Shown: positions 55,343 to 64,000 of the stretch, piece after piece | Position numbering within the stretch: the first letter of the stretch is position 1 | How the letters are laid out: each line of letters starts with the position of its first letter | Assembly (NCBI GenBank): GCA_015055625.1 | Contig: SVHU01000007.1 | Location: forward strand, 36,467 to 100,466 | DNA length: 64,000 bases | Direction of reading: 5' to 3' | Source: Clostridiales bacterium | Lineage (GTDB): Bacteria; Bacillota; Clostridia; Christensenellales; Pumilibacteraceae | Notes under the pieces: model-generated | Told to the model about the DNA's origin: nothing | Databases searched by the model: none | What the model saw: only the letters and a program-made list of their open reading frames with translations | Position numbers and translations under genes: made by a program

Positions 55343-55384
55343 ACGAGCGTTCTATTGCCTTTTTAAGAGCGTTCGTTTTTTTTG
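55343..55384 (+). terminator. Terminator after sbcC
   Basis: An 11-bp stem (55343-55353 / 55366-55376, two G-U pairs) followed by T8. Confidence 0.75.
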
Positions 55385-55504
55385 TTGATGGGAAAATTTT
55401 TGATAATAAGTTTGAAAGACGTAATTTTTTGTAAAATTTTGTGTTTTTTTCACGCAAATATCTTATAATTATTATTAAATTTATTTTGTATTTATAAAAG
55501 TTTG

Positions 55505-55513
55505 TGTTATAAT
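55505..55513 (+). promoter_or_regulatory. Extended -10 promoter before the small membrane protein gene
   Basis: TGT-TATAAT (55505-55513); the -35 box is weak. Confidence 0.45.
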
Positions 55514-55546
55514 ATAAAATACAAGAGTATAAAGGAGAATATCGTC

Positions 55547-56104
55547 TTGACATCAGTTTTCTCAAAAGCGGAAGAAAAATTGGCATTTAAAACGCGTAAA
55601 AGAATGCGTATTTTATACTTTACCATTCTTGCTCTTTATGTGTCCGCATTTTTATTTATGATAATTTTCGAACTTGTTATGGTGTTCAACTACCGTAACA
55701 GATCGTTTACCGAAATTTTTAAATGGACAGCCGTGGGTATAAGCGTCTTGTTCGGCTGGTTTTCGGTGTTCTTTTGGTGTACGAAATATCACTACACGAA
55801 AAAATACGCCTTGATGTTTAAGAATATCAAAGAGGGGCTTAAGGATAAAGGCGAAGGCGTTTTTGCAGGATATACTTTCGAAATCCGTACAAAGGACGGC
55901 GTGGAGTTTTATTCTATGAAATTGCGTTGTGAGCCTAAAGACAGACGTTATGAAAGCGTTGTCAGAGAGTTACTCGTATATCGAGAAGTTCCGCCCATTC
56001 CATTGGCTTACGGACAAAAAATTAAGTTTATTGCGCACAGTAATATACTTATAGCGTTTGAGGCGGATGATCCTACTAAAAAAGAGGAATTAAGTGAGGA
56101 GTAA
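55547..56104 (+). CDS. Two-helix membrane protein, function unknown
   Basis: Not recognised. The start is a TTG at 55547, nine bases after AAAGGAG; a longer reading from 55502 would place that ribosome site inside the gene. Product 185 residues: basic N-terminus, two membrane helices (about 22-47 and 58-78), then a soluble C-terminal domain of about 100 residues that looks beta-rich. Its stop lies one base from the pepF start, with the pepF ribosome site inside its last codons, so the two are coupled. Confidence 0.78.
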   Translation: MTSVFSKAEEKLAFKTRKRMRILYFTILALYVSAFLFMIIFELVMVFNYRNRSFTEIFKWTAVGISVLFGWFSVFFWCTKYHYTKKYALMFKNIKEGLKDKGEGVFAGYTFEIRTKDGVEFYSMKLRCEPKDRRYESVVRELLVYREVPPIPLAYGQKIKFIAHSNILIAFEADDPTKKEELSEE

Positions 56105-56105
56105 T

Positions 56106-57878
56106 ATGAAAAGAAGCGAAGTTGCAACAAAGTATAAATGGGATTTAGAATCAATCTACAAAACCGATGAGGATTGGGAAAAGGATTTTGCCGACATAAA
56201 ATCAAGAATGGGTGAATTGTCAGCGTTTGAGGGAAAACTAAACGATATAGATACTGTTAGACGTTTTTTTGTATTGTCCGACGATATTGATTGCAAGCTC
56301 TCTCGCTTGTATGCGTATGCGCACATGAGAAAGGACGAAAATTCCGCACTTGCAAAATACGTGGGAATGACGGATAGAGCAATGCAGGTGTATTCCGCGT
56401 TTTCTGCCGAAAGCTCTTTTGCTTCTCCAGAGCTTATTTCTAAAAGCGAAGAGTTTTTGCAAGAACTTGCCTCTCATCCTTCGCTTGTCGATTACGACTA
56501 TTCAATCAAAGAACTGATTCGCAAAAAGAAGCACGTGCTTTCAGATAAAGAAGAAAAGCTTATGTCAATGGCATCCGTTCCTCTTGGTGGATTTAAGGAT
56601 ATTTTCGGCATGGCGGACAACGTTGATCTTCCGCTTGGAACAATAAGTGTGGACGGTAAAAAGGTTCAGCTTACTCACGGAAAGTATTCGCAGTGTTTAC
56701 AGCATAAAGACCAGAGCGTGAGAGGAAAAGCGTTTAAGACTTACTATAATTCGTATGAAAAACTGCTCAATATTATTTGCTCCACATACGCAGGCTCGGT
56801 AAAAAAAGACAACTTCTACGCAAGAGCAAGAGGTTACAACAACTGCTTGGAAATGAAGATGTATAACGAAAACGTGCCTACCGCGGTGTACGATAATTTG
56901 CTTGCGTGCGTAAACAAAAATCTCCCCATTCTTCACAAATACGTTGCTTTGCGCAAAAAGGTGCTTGGCTTGGATACGCTCAATATGTACGATATGTACG
57001 TTTCCGTAGCTTCTGCCGATATTAGCGTGGAGTTTGAAGAAGCGTTCGAAATTGTTAAAAACGGACTTGCGCCCCTTGGCAAAGAATATAGCGAGCTTTT
57101 GCAAACCGCAAAAGACGAAAGATGGATGGACGTTTACGAAACCGAAAATAAAAGAAGCGGAGCGTACAGTAGCGGAAGTTACGGAACTAAACCGTTCGTG
57201 CTTTTGAACTACTCTAAAACTACTCACGACGTGTTTACGATAGCTCATGAGCTTGGTCATTCCATTCATTCTTACTATTCCGAAAAGAATCAGCCGTATC
57301 CCAAAAGCTCTTATGAGATATTTGTAGCGGAAGTAGCTTCTACTGTAAACGAAGTGCTTTTGCTCAAGCACTTAATATCCAAAGCCGAGGATAAAGAGCT
57401 CAAAAAATTCTTGCTTTCGTACTATTTGGATATGTTCAGAACTACGCTTTTCCGACAGACGATGTTTGCCGAGTTTGAGAAAATTGCGCATGACGCTGAC
57501 GATAACGGTCAGGCGCTTACAGTGGATTATCTGAACGGAGAGTATTACGCGCTCAACAAAAAGTATTACGGAAAATCCGTTCAACACAATAAGCAAATAG
57601 CTTTCGAGTGGGCAAGAATACCGCATTTTTACACATCGTTCTACGTTTATAAGTACGCAACCGGAATAACAAGCGCGGTAACAATTGCTAACAATATCCT
57701 AAAAGATAAGTCGTACGTGGATAGGTATAAATCATTCTTAAGCGCAGGCTCGTCCGCATCCCCATACGATATTCTGAAGATTACCGGTGTAGATTTAGCT
57801 AAGAGCGAACCCTTTGAGGTCGCAATGCAAGAGTTTGCCGATACGTTAGCTCAGTTGGAGGAATTGTATGAAGATTAA
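56106..57878 (+). CDS. pepF: Oligoendopeptidase F (M3 family)
   Basis: Cytoplasmic zinc metallopeptidase that trims oligopeptides. The active-site helix TIAHELGHSIHSYYS carries HEXXH, with the third zinc ligand in IFVAEVASTVNE. 590 residues is typical. The start is the ATG at 56106 directly after GAGGAG; an in-frame reading 12 bases earlier overlaps the previous gene. The following lipoprotein gene overlaps its 3' end by 11 bases. Confidence 0.94.
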   Translation: MKRSEVATKYKWDLESIYKTDEDWEKDFADIKSRMGELSAFEGKLNDIDTVRRFFVLSDDIDCKLSRLYAYAHMRKDENSALAKYVGMTDRAMQVYSAFSAESSFASPELISKSEEFLQELASHPSLVDYDYSIKELIRKKKHVLSDKEEKLMSMASVPLGGFKDIFGMADNVDLPLGTISVDGKKVQLTHGKYSQCLQHKDQSVRGKAFKTYYNSYEKLLNIICSTYAGSVKKDNFYARARGYNNCLEMKMYNENVPTAVYDNLLACVNKNLPILHKYVALRKKVLGLDTLNMYDMYVSVASADISVEFEEAFEIVKNGLAPLGKEYSELLQTAKDERWMDVYETENKRSGAYSSGSYGTKPFVLLNYSKTTHDVFTIAHELGHSIHSYYSEKNQPYPKSSYEIFVAEVASTVNEVLLLKHLISKAEDKELKKFLLSYYLDMFRTTLFRQTMFAEFEKIAHDADDNGQALTVDYLNGEYYALNKKYYGKSVQHNKQIAFEWARIPHFYTSFYVYKYATGITSAVTIANNILKDKSYVDRYKSFLSAGSSASPYDILKITGVDLAKSEPFEVAMQEFADTLAQLEELYED

Positions 57879-58788
57879 AAAAATAATCGTATTGGCGCTA
57901 TGCCTTATATTATGTGTGCTTTTTACAGGCTGTTCTTCCTCTGTTTCCGTGTATCGAACGGAAGTTACGGACGGAGCGTATACCATTGGCGTGGATATTT
58001 ACGCATCAAAAATGGATAGGGCAGTACTTGAAAAGAACGGCGCAAACTTAAAAGATTATCTTTATGCGATTGCCGAAGCTTGCGAGGTGAACGAGAACGG
58101 CGGAAGCTTCGCGTTGGATGAGGACGCTAATGGAAATATTTACGCAACGCTTGCTATTTCGGTGGACGGAACGTATGTTAAAAACGAGGATTATTCGTAT
58201 AAGGAAACGACGGGATTTTTCTTTAATACCTACACCATAAGATATAAAAACCCGCTTGATAAGTTCAAAAATGACTACAAGAACGGAAGTAGTGATTTGG
58301 TGCTTATGAAGGTTATCTTAGAAGGTAAGGGAAATTTAAAGAGCTTTACGGAATACTTTGGCGTTGATAAGAGCATTGCGGACGATCTCGTACTTAATTT
58401 CTTAGTGAAAACTCGTATGCTTTACGAAGCTAACGTTCCCACCGAGTACGTACTTACGCAAAAGTTTTTCAAGTGGAGCACGACAGTTTCTGGCGAAGAT
58501 GGATACATTGAGTATAGCGTAAAGCGTATAAACTCTTGGGTTTGGTACACTTTAGCAATAATTATCGGACTTGCATTAGTTTTTGTTTTGTGGCTTGTAA
58601 GTAAAAAAAGCAAGGCTCAGCCTGTACTTGATGACCGCACAGAGCTCGAACGTATGCGAGTTATGAGTAAAAACGTTCCTCGCAACGCGCGCATAGTTAC
58701 GCCACCGCCACCCACTCCTAAGGATAGTGAAGTGTTTGAAGAAAGTGGCGCTGAAGTTCGCGATGCTGAGGATGAAAACAAGGACTAG
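57868..58788 (+). CDS. Lipoprotein with C-terminal membrane helix, LppM-like layout
   Basis: Signal peptide with lipobox LFTGC; lipidated Cys at residue 22. An extracytoplasmic domain (about 25-215) precedes a transmembrane helix (about 222-245) and an acidic, Pro-rich cytoplasmic tail with PPPPTP. This lipobox-domain-helix-tail order resembles LppM-type proteins of Bacillota and Actinobacteria, but I cannot confirm the family. GGAGG precedes the ATG, inside the end of pepF, which it overlaps by 11 bases. Confidence 0.8.
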   Translation: MKIKKIIVLALCLILCVLFTGCSSSVSVYRTEVTDGAYTIGVDIYASKMDRAVLEKNGANLKDYLYAIAEACEVNENGGSFALDEDANGNIYATLAISVDGTYVKNEDYSYKETTGFFFNTYTIRYKNPLDKFKNDYKNGSSDLVLMKVILEGKGNLKSFTEYFGVDKSIADDLVLNFLVKTRMLYEANVPTEYVLTQKFFKWSTTVSGEDGYIEYSVKRINSWVWYTLAIIIGLALVFVLWLVSKKSKAQPVLDDRTELERMRVMSKNVPRNARIVTPPPPTPKDSEVFEESGAEVRDAEDENKD

Positions 58789-58866
58789 AAATTAAAAAAC
58801 CGATAAGGGAAAAATATTTTAGCGAAACTGATGAGAAAATTGTTTTAATAAGGACTAGAAAATATT

Positions 58867-60711
58867 ATGACTAACGAACAAATTAGAAACGTAGCGATTA
58901 TAGCTCACGTAGATCACGGTAAAACCACGCTTGTAGACGCGCTCTTAAAACAGGGCGGAGCATTCAGATCCAATCAGGCGGTAGAAGAGAGAGTTATGGA
59001 CTCTAACGATATTGAAAAAGAAAGAGGAATAACTATTCTTGCAAAAAATACGTCCGTAAAGTACGGCAACTACAAAATTAATATCGTAGATACCCCTGGA
59101 CATGCCGACTTTGGCGGAGAGGTAGAACGTATTCTTAAGATGGTAAACGGTGTTGTTTTGGTTGTAGATGCATACGAGGGAACAATGCCTCAAACACGTT
59201 TCGTACTTCAAAAGGCATTAGAGCTTAATCATCCTATTGTTGTTGTAGTAAATAAGATAGACAGACCTGACGCAAGACTTGACGAGGTGTGCGATGAAGT
59301 GTTGGAGCTTTTAATGGAGCTTAATGCTTCCGATGAACAGCTTGACAGTCCATTCGTATTTTGTAGTGCACGAAACGGCGTGGCATCTACCGAAGCTGGC
59401 GTAATGGGAGAAAACCTCATTCCGTTATTTGAGGCTATTGTTCGCCATATACCCGCGCCTAAGGGCGATGCGGAAGCTCCTGTAAAAATGCTTGTAAGCG
59501 CACTTGATTACAACGATTTTGTAGGAGCTATTGGTATAGGAAGAATAGAGTGTGGAACGCTTAATCAAAACGCGCCCGTAATTCTTACTAACTATCACAA
59601 GCCTGATCAGCATATAAGAGCAAAGGTAACCAACATTTACCAGTTTGAGGGACTAAAAAGAGTAGCCGTAGAACAAGCAACGGTGGGTGATATTGTGTGC
59701 GTAAGCGGAGTAGAGGGCGTGTCAATCGGTGATACGTTGTGTGATACTTCCGACCTTGAGCCCATAGAGTTTCCAAAAATTAGCGAGCCTAGCGTAGAAA
59801 TGACGTTTAGAGTAAACGATTCTCCGTTTGCTGGAAAAGAGGGTAAGTTTGTAACCTCGCGCCACTTAAGAGCAAGACTTTATAAAGAAGCCATAAAGGA
59901 CGTAAGCTTAAAGGTAGAAGACGGTGAAACCAGCGAATGTTTTACCGTTAGAGGAAGAGGAGAAATGCACCTTTCCATTCTTATCGAAAACATGAGAAGA
60001 GAGGGTTATGAGTTCCAGGTTTCTATGCCTAGAGTATTGCTTAAAACCATTGACGGCGTTTTGTGCGAGCCTATCGATGATATGGTTGCTGACGTGCCGT
60101 CTGATTGTGTGGGAGCGGTTATCGAAAAAATGGGTAAAAGAGCGGGCGAGCTTAAGAGTATGACTCCGTTTGGCGAAAACCGTATGAGAATAGAATTTTC
60201 CGTTCCTTCGCGTGGACTTTTTGGATACAAGTCCGAGTTTTTGACGGATACCAAGGGCGAAGGAATTCTTACATCTGTATTTGATAAATATGATGCGTAC
60301 CGTGGCGAGATTGAAAGAAGAGCTTGCGGTTCGCTTGTAGCATTCGAAACAGGCGAGTCCATTACATACGGACTTTTCAACGCTCAAAACCGTGGTCCGT
60401 TGTTTATTGGAGCAGGCGTAAAGGTGTATGAGGGAATGGTCGTTGGTGAAAATCCCAAGGGCGGAGATATTGCCGTTAACGTATGCAAGGCTAAACAGCT
60501 TACTAATATGAGAGCATCAGGAAGCGACGACGCGTTAAGACTTGTTCCTCACGTTCAGATGTCGCTAGAGCAAGCAATAGAGTATATAGGCGACGACGAA
60601 TATTTAGAGGTAACGCCCCTTTCGTTCCGTCTTAGAAAAATTATTCTCAATACCGAGCTCAGACTTAAGGCGGAAGCAAGAAAGAAAATGCTTGGTAAAG
60701 AAGAAAAGTAA
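58867..60711 (+). CDS. typA: Translational GTPase TypA/BipA
   Basis: Ribosome-associated GTPase involved in 50S subunit assembly and stress adaptation. G1 AHVDHGKTT (residues 13-21), the switch-I segment ERGITI, G3 [10 protein letters not shown] and G4 NKIDRP are intact, and the TypA-specific C-terminal domain ends in [19 protein letters not shown]. 614 residues is normal. AAGGA lies about 12 bases before the ATG, a long spacing. It follows the lipoprotein gene by 78 bases with no terminator between them. Confidence 0.96.
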   Translation: MTNEQIRNVAIIAHVDHGKTTLVDALLKQGGAFRSNQAVEERVMDSNDIEKERGITILAKNTSVKYGNYKINIVDTPGHADFGGEVERILKMVNGVVLVVDAYEGTMPQTRFVLQKALELNHPIVVVVNKIDRPDARLDEVCDEVLELLMELNASDEQLDSPFVFCSARNGVASTEAGVMGENLIPLFEAIVRHIPAPKGDAEAPVKMLVSALDYNDFVGAIGIGRIECGTLNQNAPVILTNYHKPDQHIRAKVTNIYQFEGLKRVAVEQATVGDIVCVSGVEGVSIGDTLCDTSDLEPIEFPKISEPSVEMTFRVNDSPFAGKEGKFVTSRHLRARLYKEAIKDVSLKVEDGETSECFTVRGRGEMHLSILIENMRREGYEFQVSMPRVLLKTIDGVLCEPIDDMVADVPSDCVGAVIEKMGKRAGELKSMTPFGENRMRIEFSVPSRGLFGYKSEFLTDTKGEGILTSVFDKYDAYRGEIERRACGSLVAFETGESITYGLFNAQNRGPLFIGAGVKVYEGMVVGENPKGGDIAVNVCKAKQLTNMRASGSDDALRLVPHVQMSLEQAIEYIGDDEYLEVTPLSFRLRKIILNTELRLKAEARKKMLGKEEK

Positions 60712-60774
60712 TCAAAAAAGCATATACGTATCGTCCTTATTGGTACGAAAATATATTTACACAGGAGAATAACT

Positions 60775-62355
60775 ATGCCTGCAAAGACATTAGATACAAG
60801 TAAACATCCAAACGTAAAAGCCAGAATTTTGCCTCATAACGACGAGGCGGAACAGGCTGTTTTGGGCTGTGTTATGATAGACGAAAAAGCGCCTATCGCA
60901 ATACTTAACGAGCTCAAACCTTCCGACTTTTATCAAAAGGCGCACGAGAGAATTTTCGAGGCAATGATAAACGTTTCGCTTAGAAATCAGCCCGTAGATA
61001 TCGTTACGCTCGTACAAGAGTGTGAAGCTGAAGGCGTTATGGATATAGTGGGCGGAATTAATTATCTTAGCTCGCTCACAAACGCTATACCGTCGGCGGA
61101 TAATTATAAGTACTATATGGACATAGTAAAAAAGAATTCTATGCTCCGTCAGCTTATTACGTCTGCACAAACTATTATGGATACCGCGTTTTCTTCCGAT
61201 CCTGAGGATGATGCTCTTCAGCTTGCCGAGCGAGAGATTTATTCGCTTGCCGAAAAGCAGGAGAGAACTTCGCTTGTAGAAATGCGAGTAGCCGTAGACG
61301 ACGCTGTTGCTCAGCTCGAAGAAATCAACAACAATCCCGACGGTGTTGCAGGCGTACCTATTGAGTTTAAGAAACTTAATAGTATTTTGAACGGTTTTCA
61401 TCCTACCGACCTTGTGGTTTTGGGAGCTCGTCCTGGTGAGGGTAAAACTTCGCTTGGTATGAACTTTATTACGTACGCTGCGCTCAACGAGAGCAGAAGA
61501 ACTCCTGCAGGTAACGTAGATCCGTACAAGTGTGCGGTATTCTCGCTCGAAATGTCGGCAACGCAGATTGCAAACCGTATGCTTTGCTCGGTTGCTAAAG
61601 TGGATATGGGTAAGGCAAACAAAGGTCAGCTTTCTCCCGACGAATGGAGAAGAGTTCACGCGGCTCGAAACAGACTTGCAAAAACGCAAGTGTATATTGA
61701 CGACAACGCTCAAACCACGCCAGTAGAAATTCTTTCTAAGTGCAGAAGACTTAAGCGTGAAAAGGGGCTTGATCTTGTGATGGTCGACTACTTACAGCTT
61801 ATGACTTCGGGTAAAAAAATAGAGAGCAGACAGCAAGAAGTAAGCGAAATTTCACGTAATATGAAAATCGCAGCAAAAGAGTTGGAAGTCCCCATTATTC
61901 TGCTTTCTCAGCTTAGCCGTGACGTAGTAAAAAGACAGGATAGAACGCCTCAGATGTCCGACCTAAGAGAGTCGGGAGCTATTGAGCAAGACGCGGATAT
62001 CATTATGTTCATCTACCGCGAACACGACGCGCGCGACGAGAGTATTCCTCTTGCAGAGCGTAACAAGGTTGAAATACATATTGCTAAGCACCGTAACGGT
62101 GAAACTGGTAAAGTGCCTGTTATGTGGAGAGGCGAGTATACAACGTTCGAAGATATCACCGACACCGCCGCAACTAGAGAGGCGGAAAAACACGCGCCTA
62201 AGGGTGACGGAACCTTTGTTATGGGAGATATTGAGCCCCCACCCGAAAAAGAGGACGACTTTGTTCAGATTGCAGACAAGATTGATCTTCAAGAAGCCGA
62301 TAAACTTTTAGAAGAGATTAATAATTCGGGTTCGAGCATGGACGACTTTATCTAA
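60775..62355 (+). CDS. dnaB: Replicative DNA helicase (DnaB type)
   Basis: Hexameric 5'-3' helicase of the replisome (called dnaC in Bacillus subtilis). N-terminal domain with PHNDEAEQAVLGCVMID, then the RecA-like core. Walker A is GARPGEGKT (217-225), where the family usually has GARPSMGKT. Walker B region LVMVDYLQLM, the DRTPQMSDLRESGAIEQDAD motif and the Arg finger region are intact. An insertion near NESRRTPAGNVDPY (about 240-253) and an acidic C-terminal tail of about 50 residues (with PPPEKEDD) are unusual. 526 residues, compared with about 450 in most. CAGGAG precedes the ATG. Its loader DnaI is encoded at 49026. Confidence 0.95.
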   Translation: MPAKTLDTSKHPNVKARILPHNDEAEQAVLGCVMIDEKAPIAILNELKPSDFYQKAHERIFEAMINVSLRNQPVDIVTLVQECEAEGVMDIVGGINYLSSLTNAIPSADNYKYYMDIVKKNSMLRQLITSAQTIMDTAFSSDPEDDALQLAEREIYSLAEKQERTSLVEMRVAVDDAVAQLEEINNNPDGVAGVPIEFKKLNSILNGFHPTDLVVLGARPGEGKTSLGMNFITYAALNESRRTPAGNVDPYKCAVFSLEMSATQIANRMLCSVAKVDMGKANKGQLSPDEWRRVHAARNRLAKTQVYIDDNAQTTPVEILSKCRRLKREKGLDLVMVDYLQLMTSGKKIESRQQEVSEISRNMKIAAKELEVPIILLSQLSRDVVKRQDRTPQMSDLRESGAIEQDADIIMFIYREHDARDESIPLAERNKVEIHIAKHRNGETGKVPVMWRGEYTTFEDITDTAATREAEKHAPKGDGTFVMGDIEPPPEKEDDFVQIADKIDLQEADKLLEEINNSGSSMDDFI

Positions 62356-62370
62356 AAAAGTCTTTCTTGC

Positions 62371-62452
62371 GTCGCACCAACGTAGACGTTGGATCCAATA
62401 TGTTGTGCTTTAAGTTGAGCTAGTAATTAACTATCGTTGGTTGTTCATATTG
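62371..62452. repeat. Palindrome-rich repeat unit, copy 1
   Basis: Begins TCGCACCAACGT, contains the hairpin CCAACGT-AG-ACGTTGG, then GGATCCAATATG, a conserved core AGTAATTAACTATCGT, and ends in CATATTG, which is inverted to CAATATG. Copy 2 lies 210 bp downstream. Confidence 0.75.
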
Positions 62453-62580
62453 GGAGTGCGCCTCCGCACCTCGCAATAAAGCCTTTTTAACGGGAATTGG
62501 GCTTACAGGTAGACAAACTTTTCCTAGGTCACGTACGCTAAGTATGCTCCCGTCGTAAAATCCGTGGTTTGCTTGACCTG

Positions 62581-62660
62581 CTCGCACCAACGTGGACGTT
62601 GGATCCAATATGAGTACTTTAGCAAAGCAAGTAATTAACTATCGTCAGCTCTTCATATTG
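62581..62660. repeat. Palindrome-rich repeat unit, copy 2
   Basis: Same layout as copy 1. Between the copies are hairpins GTGCG/CGCAC and ACGGGA/TCCCGT. The stretch 62356-62837 carries no credible gene. Confidence 0.75.
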
Positions 62661-62677
62661 ACAGTGGGTCTGCCCAC
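62654..62677. repeat. 24-bp direct repeat with hairpin, copy 1
   Basis: Opens with CATATTGACA and contains GTGGG-TCTG-CCCAC. Identical to 62706-62729. Confidence 0.85.
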
Positions 62678-62705
62678 CGCCTCCGCACCGATTCACGAAT
62701 CGCCC

Positions 62706-62729
62706 CATATTGACAGTGGGTCTGCCCAC
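62706..62729. repeat. 24-bp direct repeat with hairpin, copy 2
   Basis: Identical to 62654-62677; the spacer contains the palindrome CGATTC-AC-GAATCG. Confidence 0.85.
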
Positions 62730-62740
62730 TACCTTCGCGC

Positions 62741-62777
62741 TGTCATTGCGAGCCTACGTAGTAGGCGCGGCAATCTC
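62741..62777 (+). repeat. REP-like palindromic repeat
   Basis: TGTCATTGCGAGC, then the hairpin GCCTAC-GTA-GTAGGC, then GCGGCAATCTC. A related copy lies inverted at 47354-47379. Confidence 0.65.
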
Positions 62778-62837
62778 AAAATACCCCTTAAATCCTATAA
62801 AAACGTATACTATAAATTTTAATAAAAGGAGAAAATT

Positions 62838-63869
62838 ATGAAAAAGTATTTGTTGCCTGAAAACGGACAGTTTTACAAAGCTAATCTTCATTGTCACACG
62901 ACTGTTTCGGACGGAAAACTTACGCCTGAGCAAGTAAAAAAAGCGTATATGGATCACGGCTATTCTATTGTTGCGTACACTGATCATAACGTTTTACTTG
63001 ATCATCAGGACCTTACTGATGAAAATTTCGTTGCTCTAAACGGATTTGAGATTGATTTAGGCGAAGGACCTATGCCCGATAGAGAAAGAAAGTGTTGTCA
63101 TATTTGCATGGTTGCACTCTCTCCCGATAATCTTACGCAGGTATGTTATCATCGCGAAAAGTATGTATGGGGCAATGCTGCAAACTATCGTCCTCAGCTT
63201 AAGGTGGACGATTCTCCTGACTTTGAAAGAAGATACACGGCAGAGTGTATCAACGAAGTAATGAAAACAGGTAGAGAAAAGGGGTTTTTCGTAACATATA
63301 ATCACCCCGCTTGGTCGTTTGAAACGTATCCCGATTATACCGCATATCAAAATATGCACGCAATGGAAATTGTAAATTACGGTTGCTTTAACGCTGGCTA
63401 TAACGATTATGCACCCGAGGTTTATGACGAAATGCTTAGATATGGCAAGTGTGGAAAAATTTATTGCGTGGCAACTGACGATAACCATAACGGTGCGCCT
63501 CTTACCAGCATGAGATGCGATAGCTTTGGCGGATTTACAATGATAAAAACAGACAAGCTTGATTATAAAAGCATTACCGACGCCTTAGTAAAAGGCAACT
63601 TCTACGCATCGCAAGGACCTAAGATTTATTCGCTTGTGTATGAGGACAGAAAGCTCAAAATTGAAACTTCGGACGCAGAAAGTATCTTCTTTACTACAGG
63701 CAAGCGCAGAACGGGAGTAGTTCAAAATTCCGTTATGGGCGACACTGTAAATTATGGCGAGTTTGAAGTTCGCGATACCGATATTTACGTTCGTGTTACT
63801 GTTGTAAGCAAGGACGGAAAGCATGCTTGCACAAACGCTTACTTTGTTGACGATTTATTAAAAGACTAA
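62838..63869 (+). CDS. PHP-domain metal-dependent phosphoesterase
   Basis: Polymerase-and-histidinol-phosphatase fold enzyme. The metal motif NLHCHTTVSDG (residues 17-27) and YTDHN (about 49-53) match the family, with further ligands likely in FVTYNHPAW and CVATDDNHNG. A C-terminal beta domain of about 70 residues follows. 343 residues, cytoplasmic. AAAGGAG precedes the ATG. The substrate is unknown; it could be a nucleotide, sugar phosphate or phosphodiester. It stands alone behind a repeat-rich gap. Confidence 0.85.
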   Translation: MKKYLLPENGQFYKANLHCHTTVSDGKLTPEQVKKAYMDHGYSIVAYTDHNVLLDHQDLTDENFVALNGFEIDLGEGPMPDRERKCCHICMVALSPDNLTQVCYHREKYVWGNAANYRPQLKVDDSPDFERRYTAECINEVMKTGREKGFFVTYNHPAWSFETYPDYTAYQNMHAMEIVNYGCFNAGYNDYAPEVYDEMLRYGKCGKIYCVATDDNHNGAPLTSMRCDSFGGFTMIKTDKLDYKSITDALVKGNFYASQGPKIYSLVYEDRKLKIETSDAESIFFTTGKRRTGVVQNSVMGDTVNYGEFEVRDTDIYVRVTVVSKDGKHACTNAYFVDDLLKD

Positions 63870-63875
63870 TAAAAA

Positions 63876-64000
63876 AGGCTCTGTCCCAATCTACGGTTGA
63901 TTTTGGACGGAAAGCCCACTACGAAATACTGCGTAATTTACTCAGTTACGTACCCTGCAGGTACGCGCCTTCGTAAATATACTTGTCTTTCTTGTGATTT
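63876..64000. repeat. Possible dispersed repeat cut by the window end
   Basis: A gene-free stretch with an interrupted dyad: GTACC-CTGCA-GGTAC at its centre and related ACGAAATACTG / CTTCGTAAATATACTTG flanks. It resembles the other intergenic palindromic repeats in style, but no second copy occurs in the window. Confidence 0.4.

Noticed and set aside
60790..61713. 307-codon open frame opposite the helicase gene
   Set aside because: Shadow of a strongly conserved gene.
62371..62777. CRISPR array
   Set aside because: Units are only two copies each, of different lengths, strongly palindromic and without regular spacers; no cas genes are present.
62592..62822. 76-codon open frame in the repeat cluster
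   Set aside because: It runs through palindromic repeats, lacks a ribosome site and shows no domain.

Overview
The window looks like a piece of a low-GC, endospore-lineage Bacillota genome, most likely an uncultured Clostridia-type bacterium. This rests on spoIIID (23703-23969, minus) and spoVG (27716-27994), a DnaI-type helicase loader next to a DnaD-domain protein, strong AGGAGG ribosome sites, TTGACA/TATAAT promoters, and many short T-tailed terminators. The genus cannot be fixed from the sequence. The many glycan enzymes fit a gut or other polysaccharide-rich habitat.

Layout. 0.2-4.1 kb: a P-type cation ATPase overlapping galactokinase. 4.4-10.1 kb: a 1896-residue, single-pass, repeat-built protein of unknown function. 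10.2-22 kb: housekeeping genes (recF, a heterodimeric ABC exporter, a degenerate ABC-ATPase-like protein, a YycJ-type metallo-hydrolase, two CPBP membrane proteases, rlmH, tadA, a GlmU-like acetyltransferase, prs). 22-32 kb: a sugar block (FGGY kinase, GH43, two SGNH hydrolases, an MGH1-like glycosidase, a sialidase-like propeller and an FAD oxidoreductase), interrupted by spoIIID and spoVG. 32.4-33.7 kb: a lipoprotein. 33.8-40.2 kb: a probable integrated island at a tRNA-Leu(AAG) gene, holding a tyrosine integrase, a 1550-residue MBG/InlB-repeat lipoprotein and a 64-residue protein. 40.5-46.5 kb: two GH29 fucosidases, a DUF2974 lipase-like protein and a GH35 beta-galactosidase. 46.6-48.8 kb: a flavoprotein reductase behind two palindromic operators, and gdhA. 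49-62 kb: dnaI, a dnaB/dnaD-like gene, sbcD-sbcC, pepF, lipoprotein, typA and the replicative helicase. 62.8-63.9 kb: a PHP-domain protein. The intergenic stretches at 47.3-47.5, 62.4-62.8 and 63.9-64 kb hold palindrome-rich repeats.

How the genes work together. None of the glycosidases has a signal peptide, so they probably act in the cytoplasm on imported oligosaccharides. Fucosidases, GH35, GH43 and the sialidase-like enzyme would release monosaccharides, which GalK and the FGGY kinase could phosphorylate. Most have their own promoter, so this is a loose neighbourhood rather than one operon. The GlmU-like protein and Prs form the familiar glmU-prs pair, but the uridylyltransferase half of GlmU is badly reduced. 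TadA and tRNA-Leu(AAG) are probably functionally linked, since A34 must be deaminated to inosine to read several Leu codons.

Most notable: three genes (recF, the metallo-hydrolase and the GlmU-like gene) have a TATAAT box ending exactly six bases before ATG and no Shine-Dalgarno site, so their mRNAs should be leaderless. Also worth attention are the paired operators centred 40 bp apart before the flavoprotein gene, the integrase/surface-lipoprotein island with an unusual paired motif, and the giant repeat protein.
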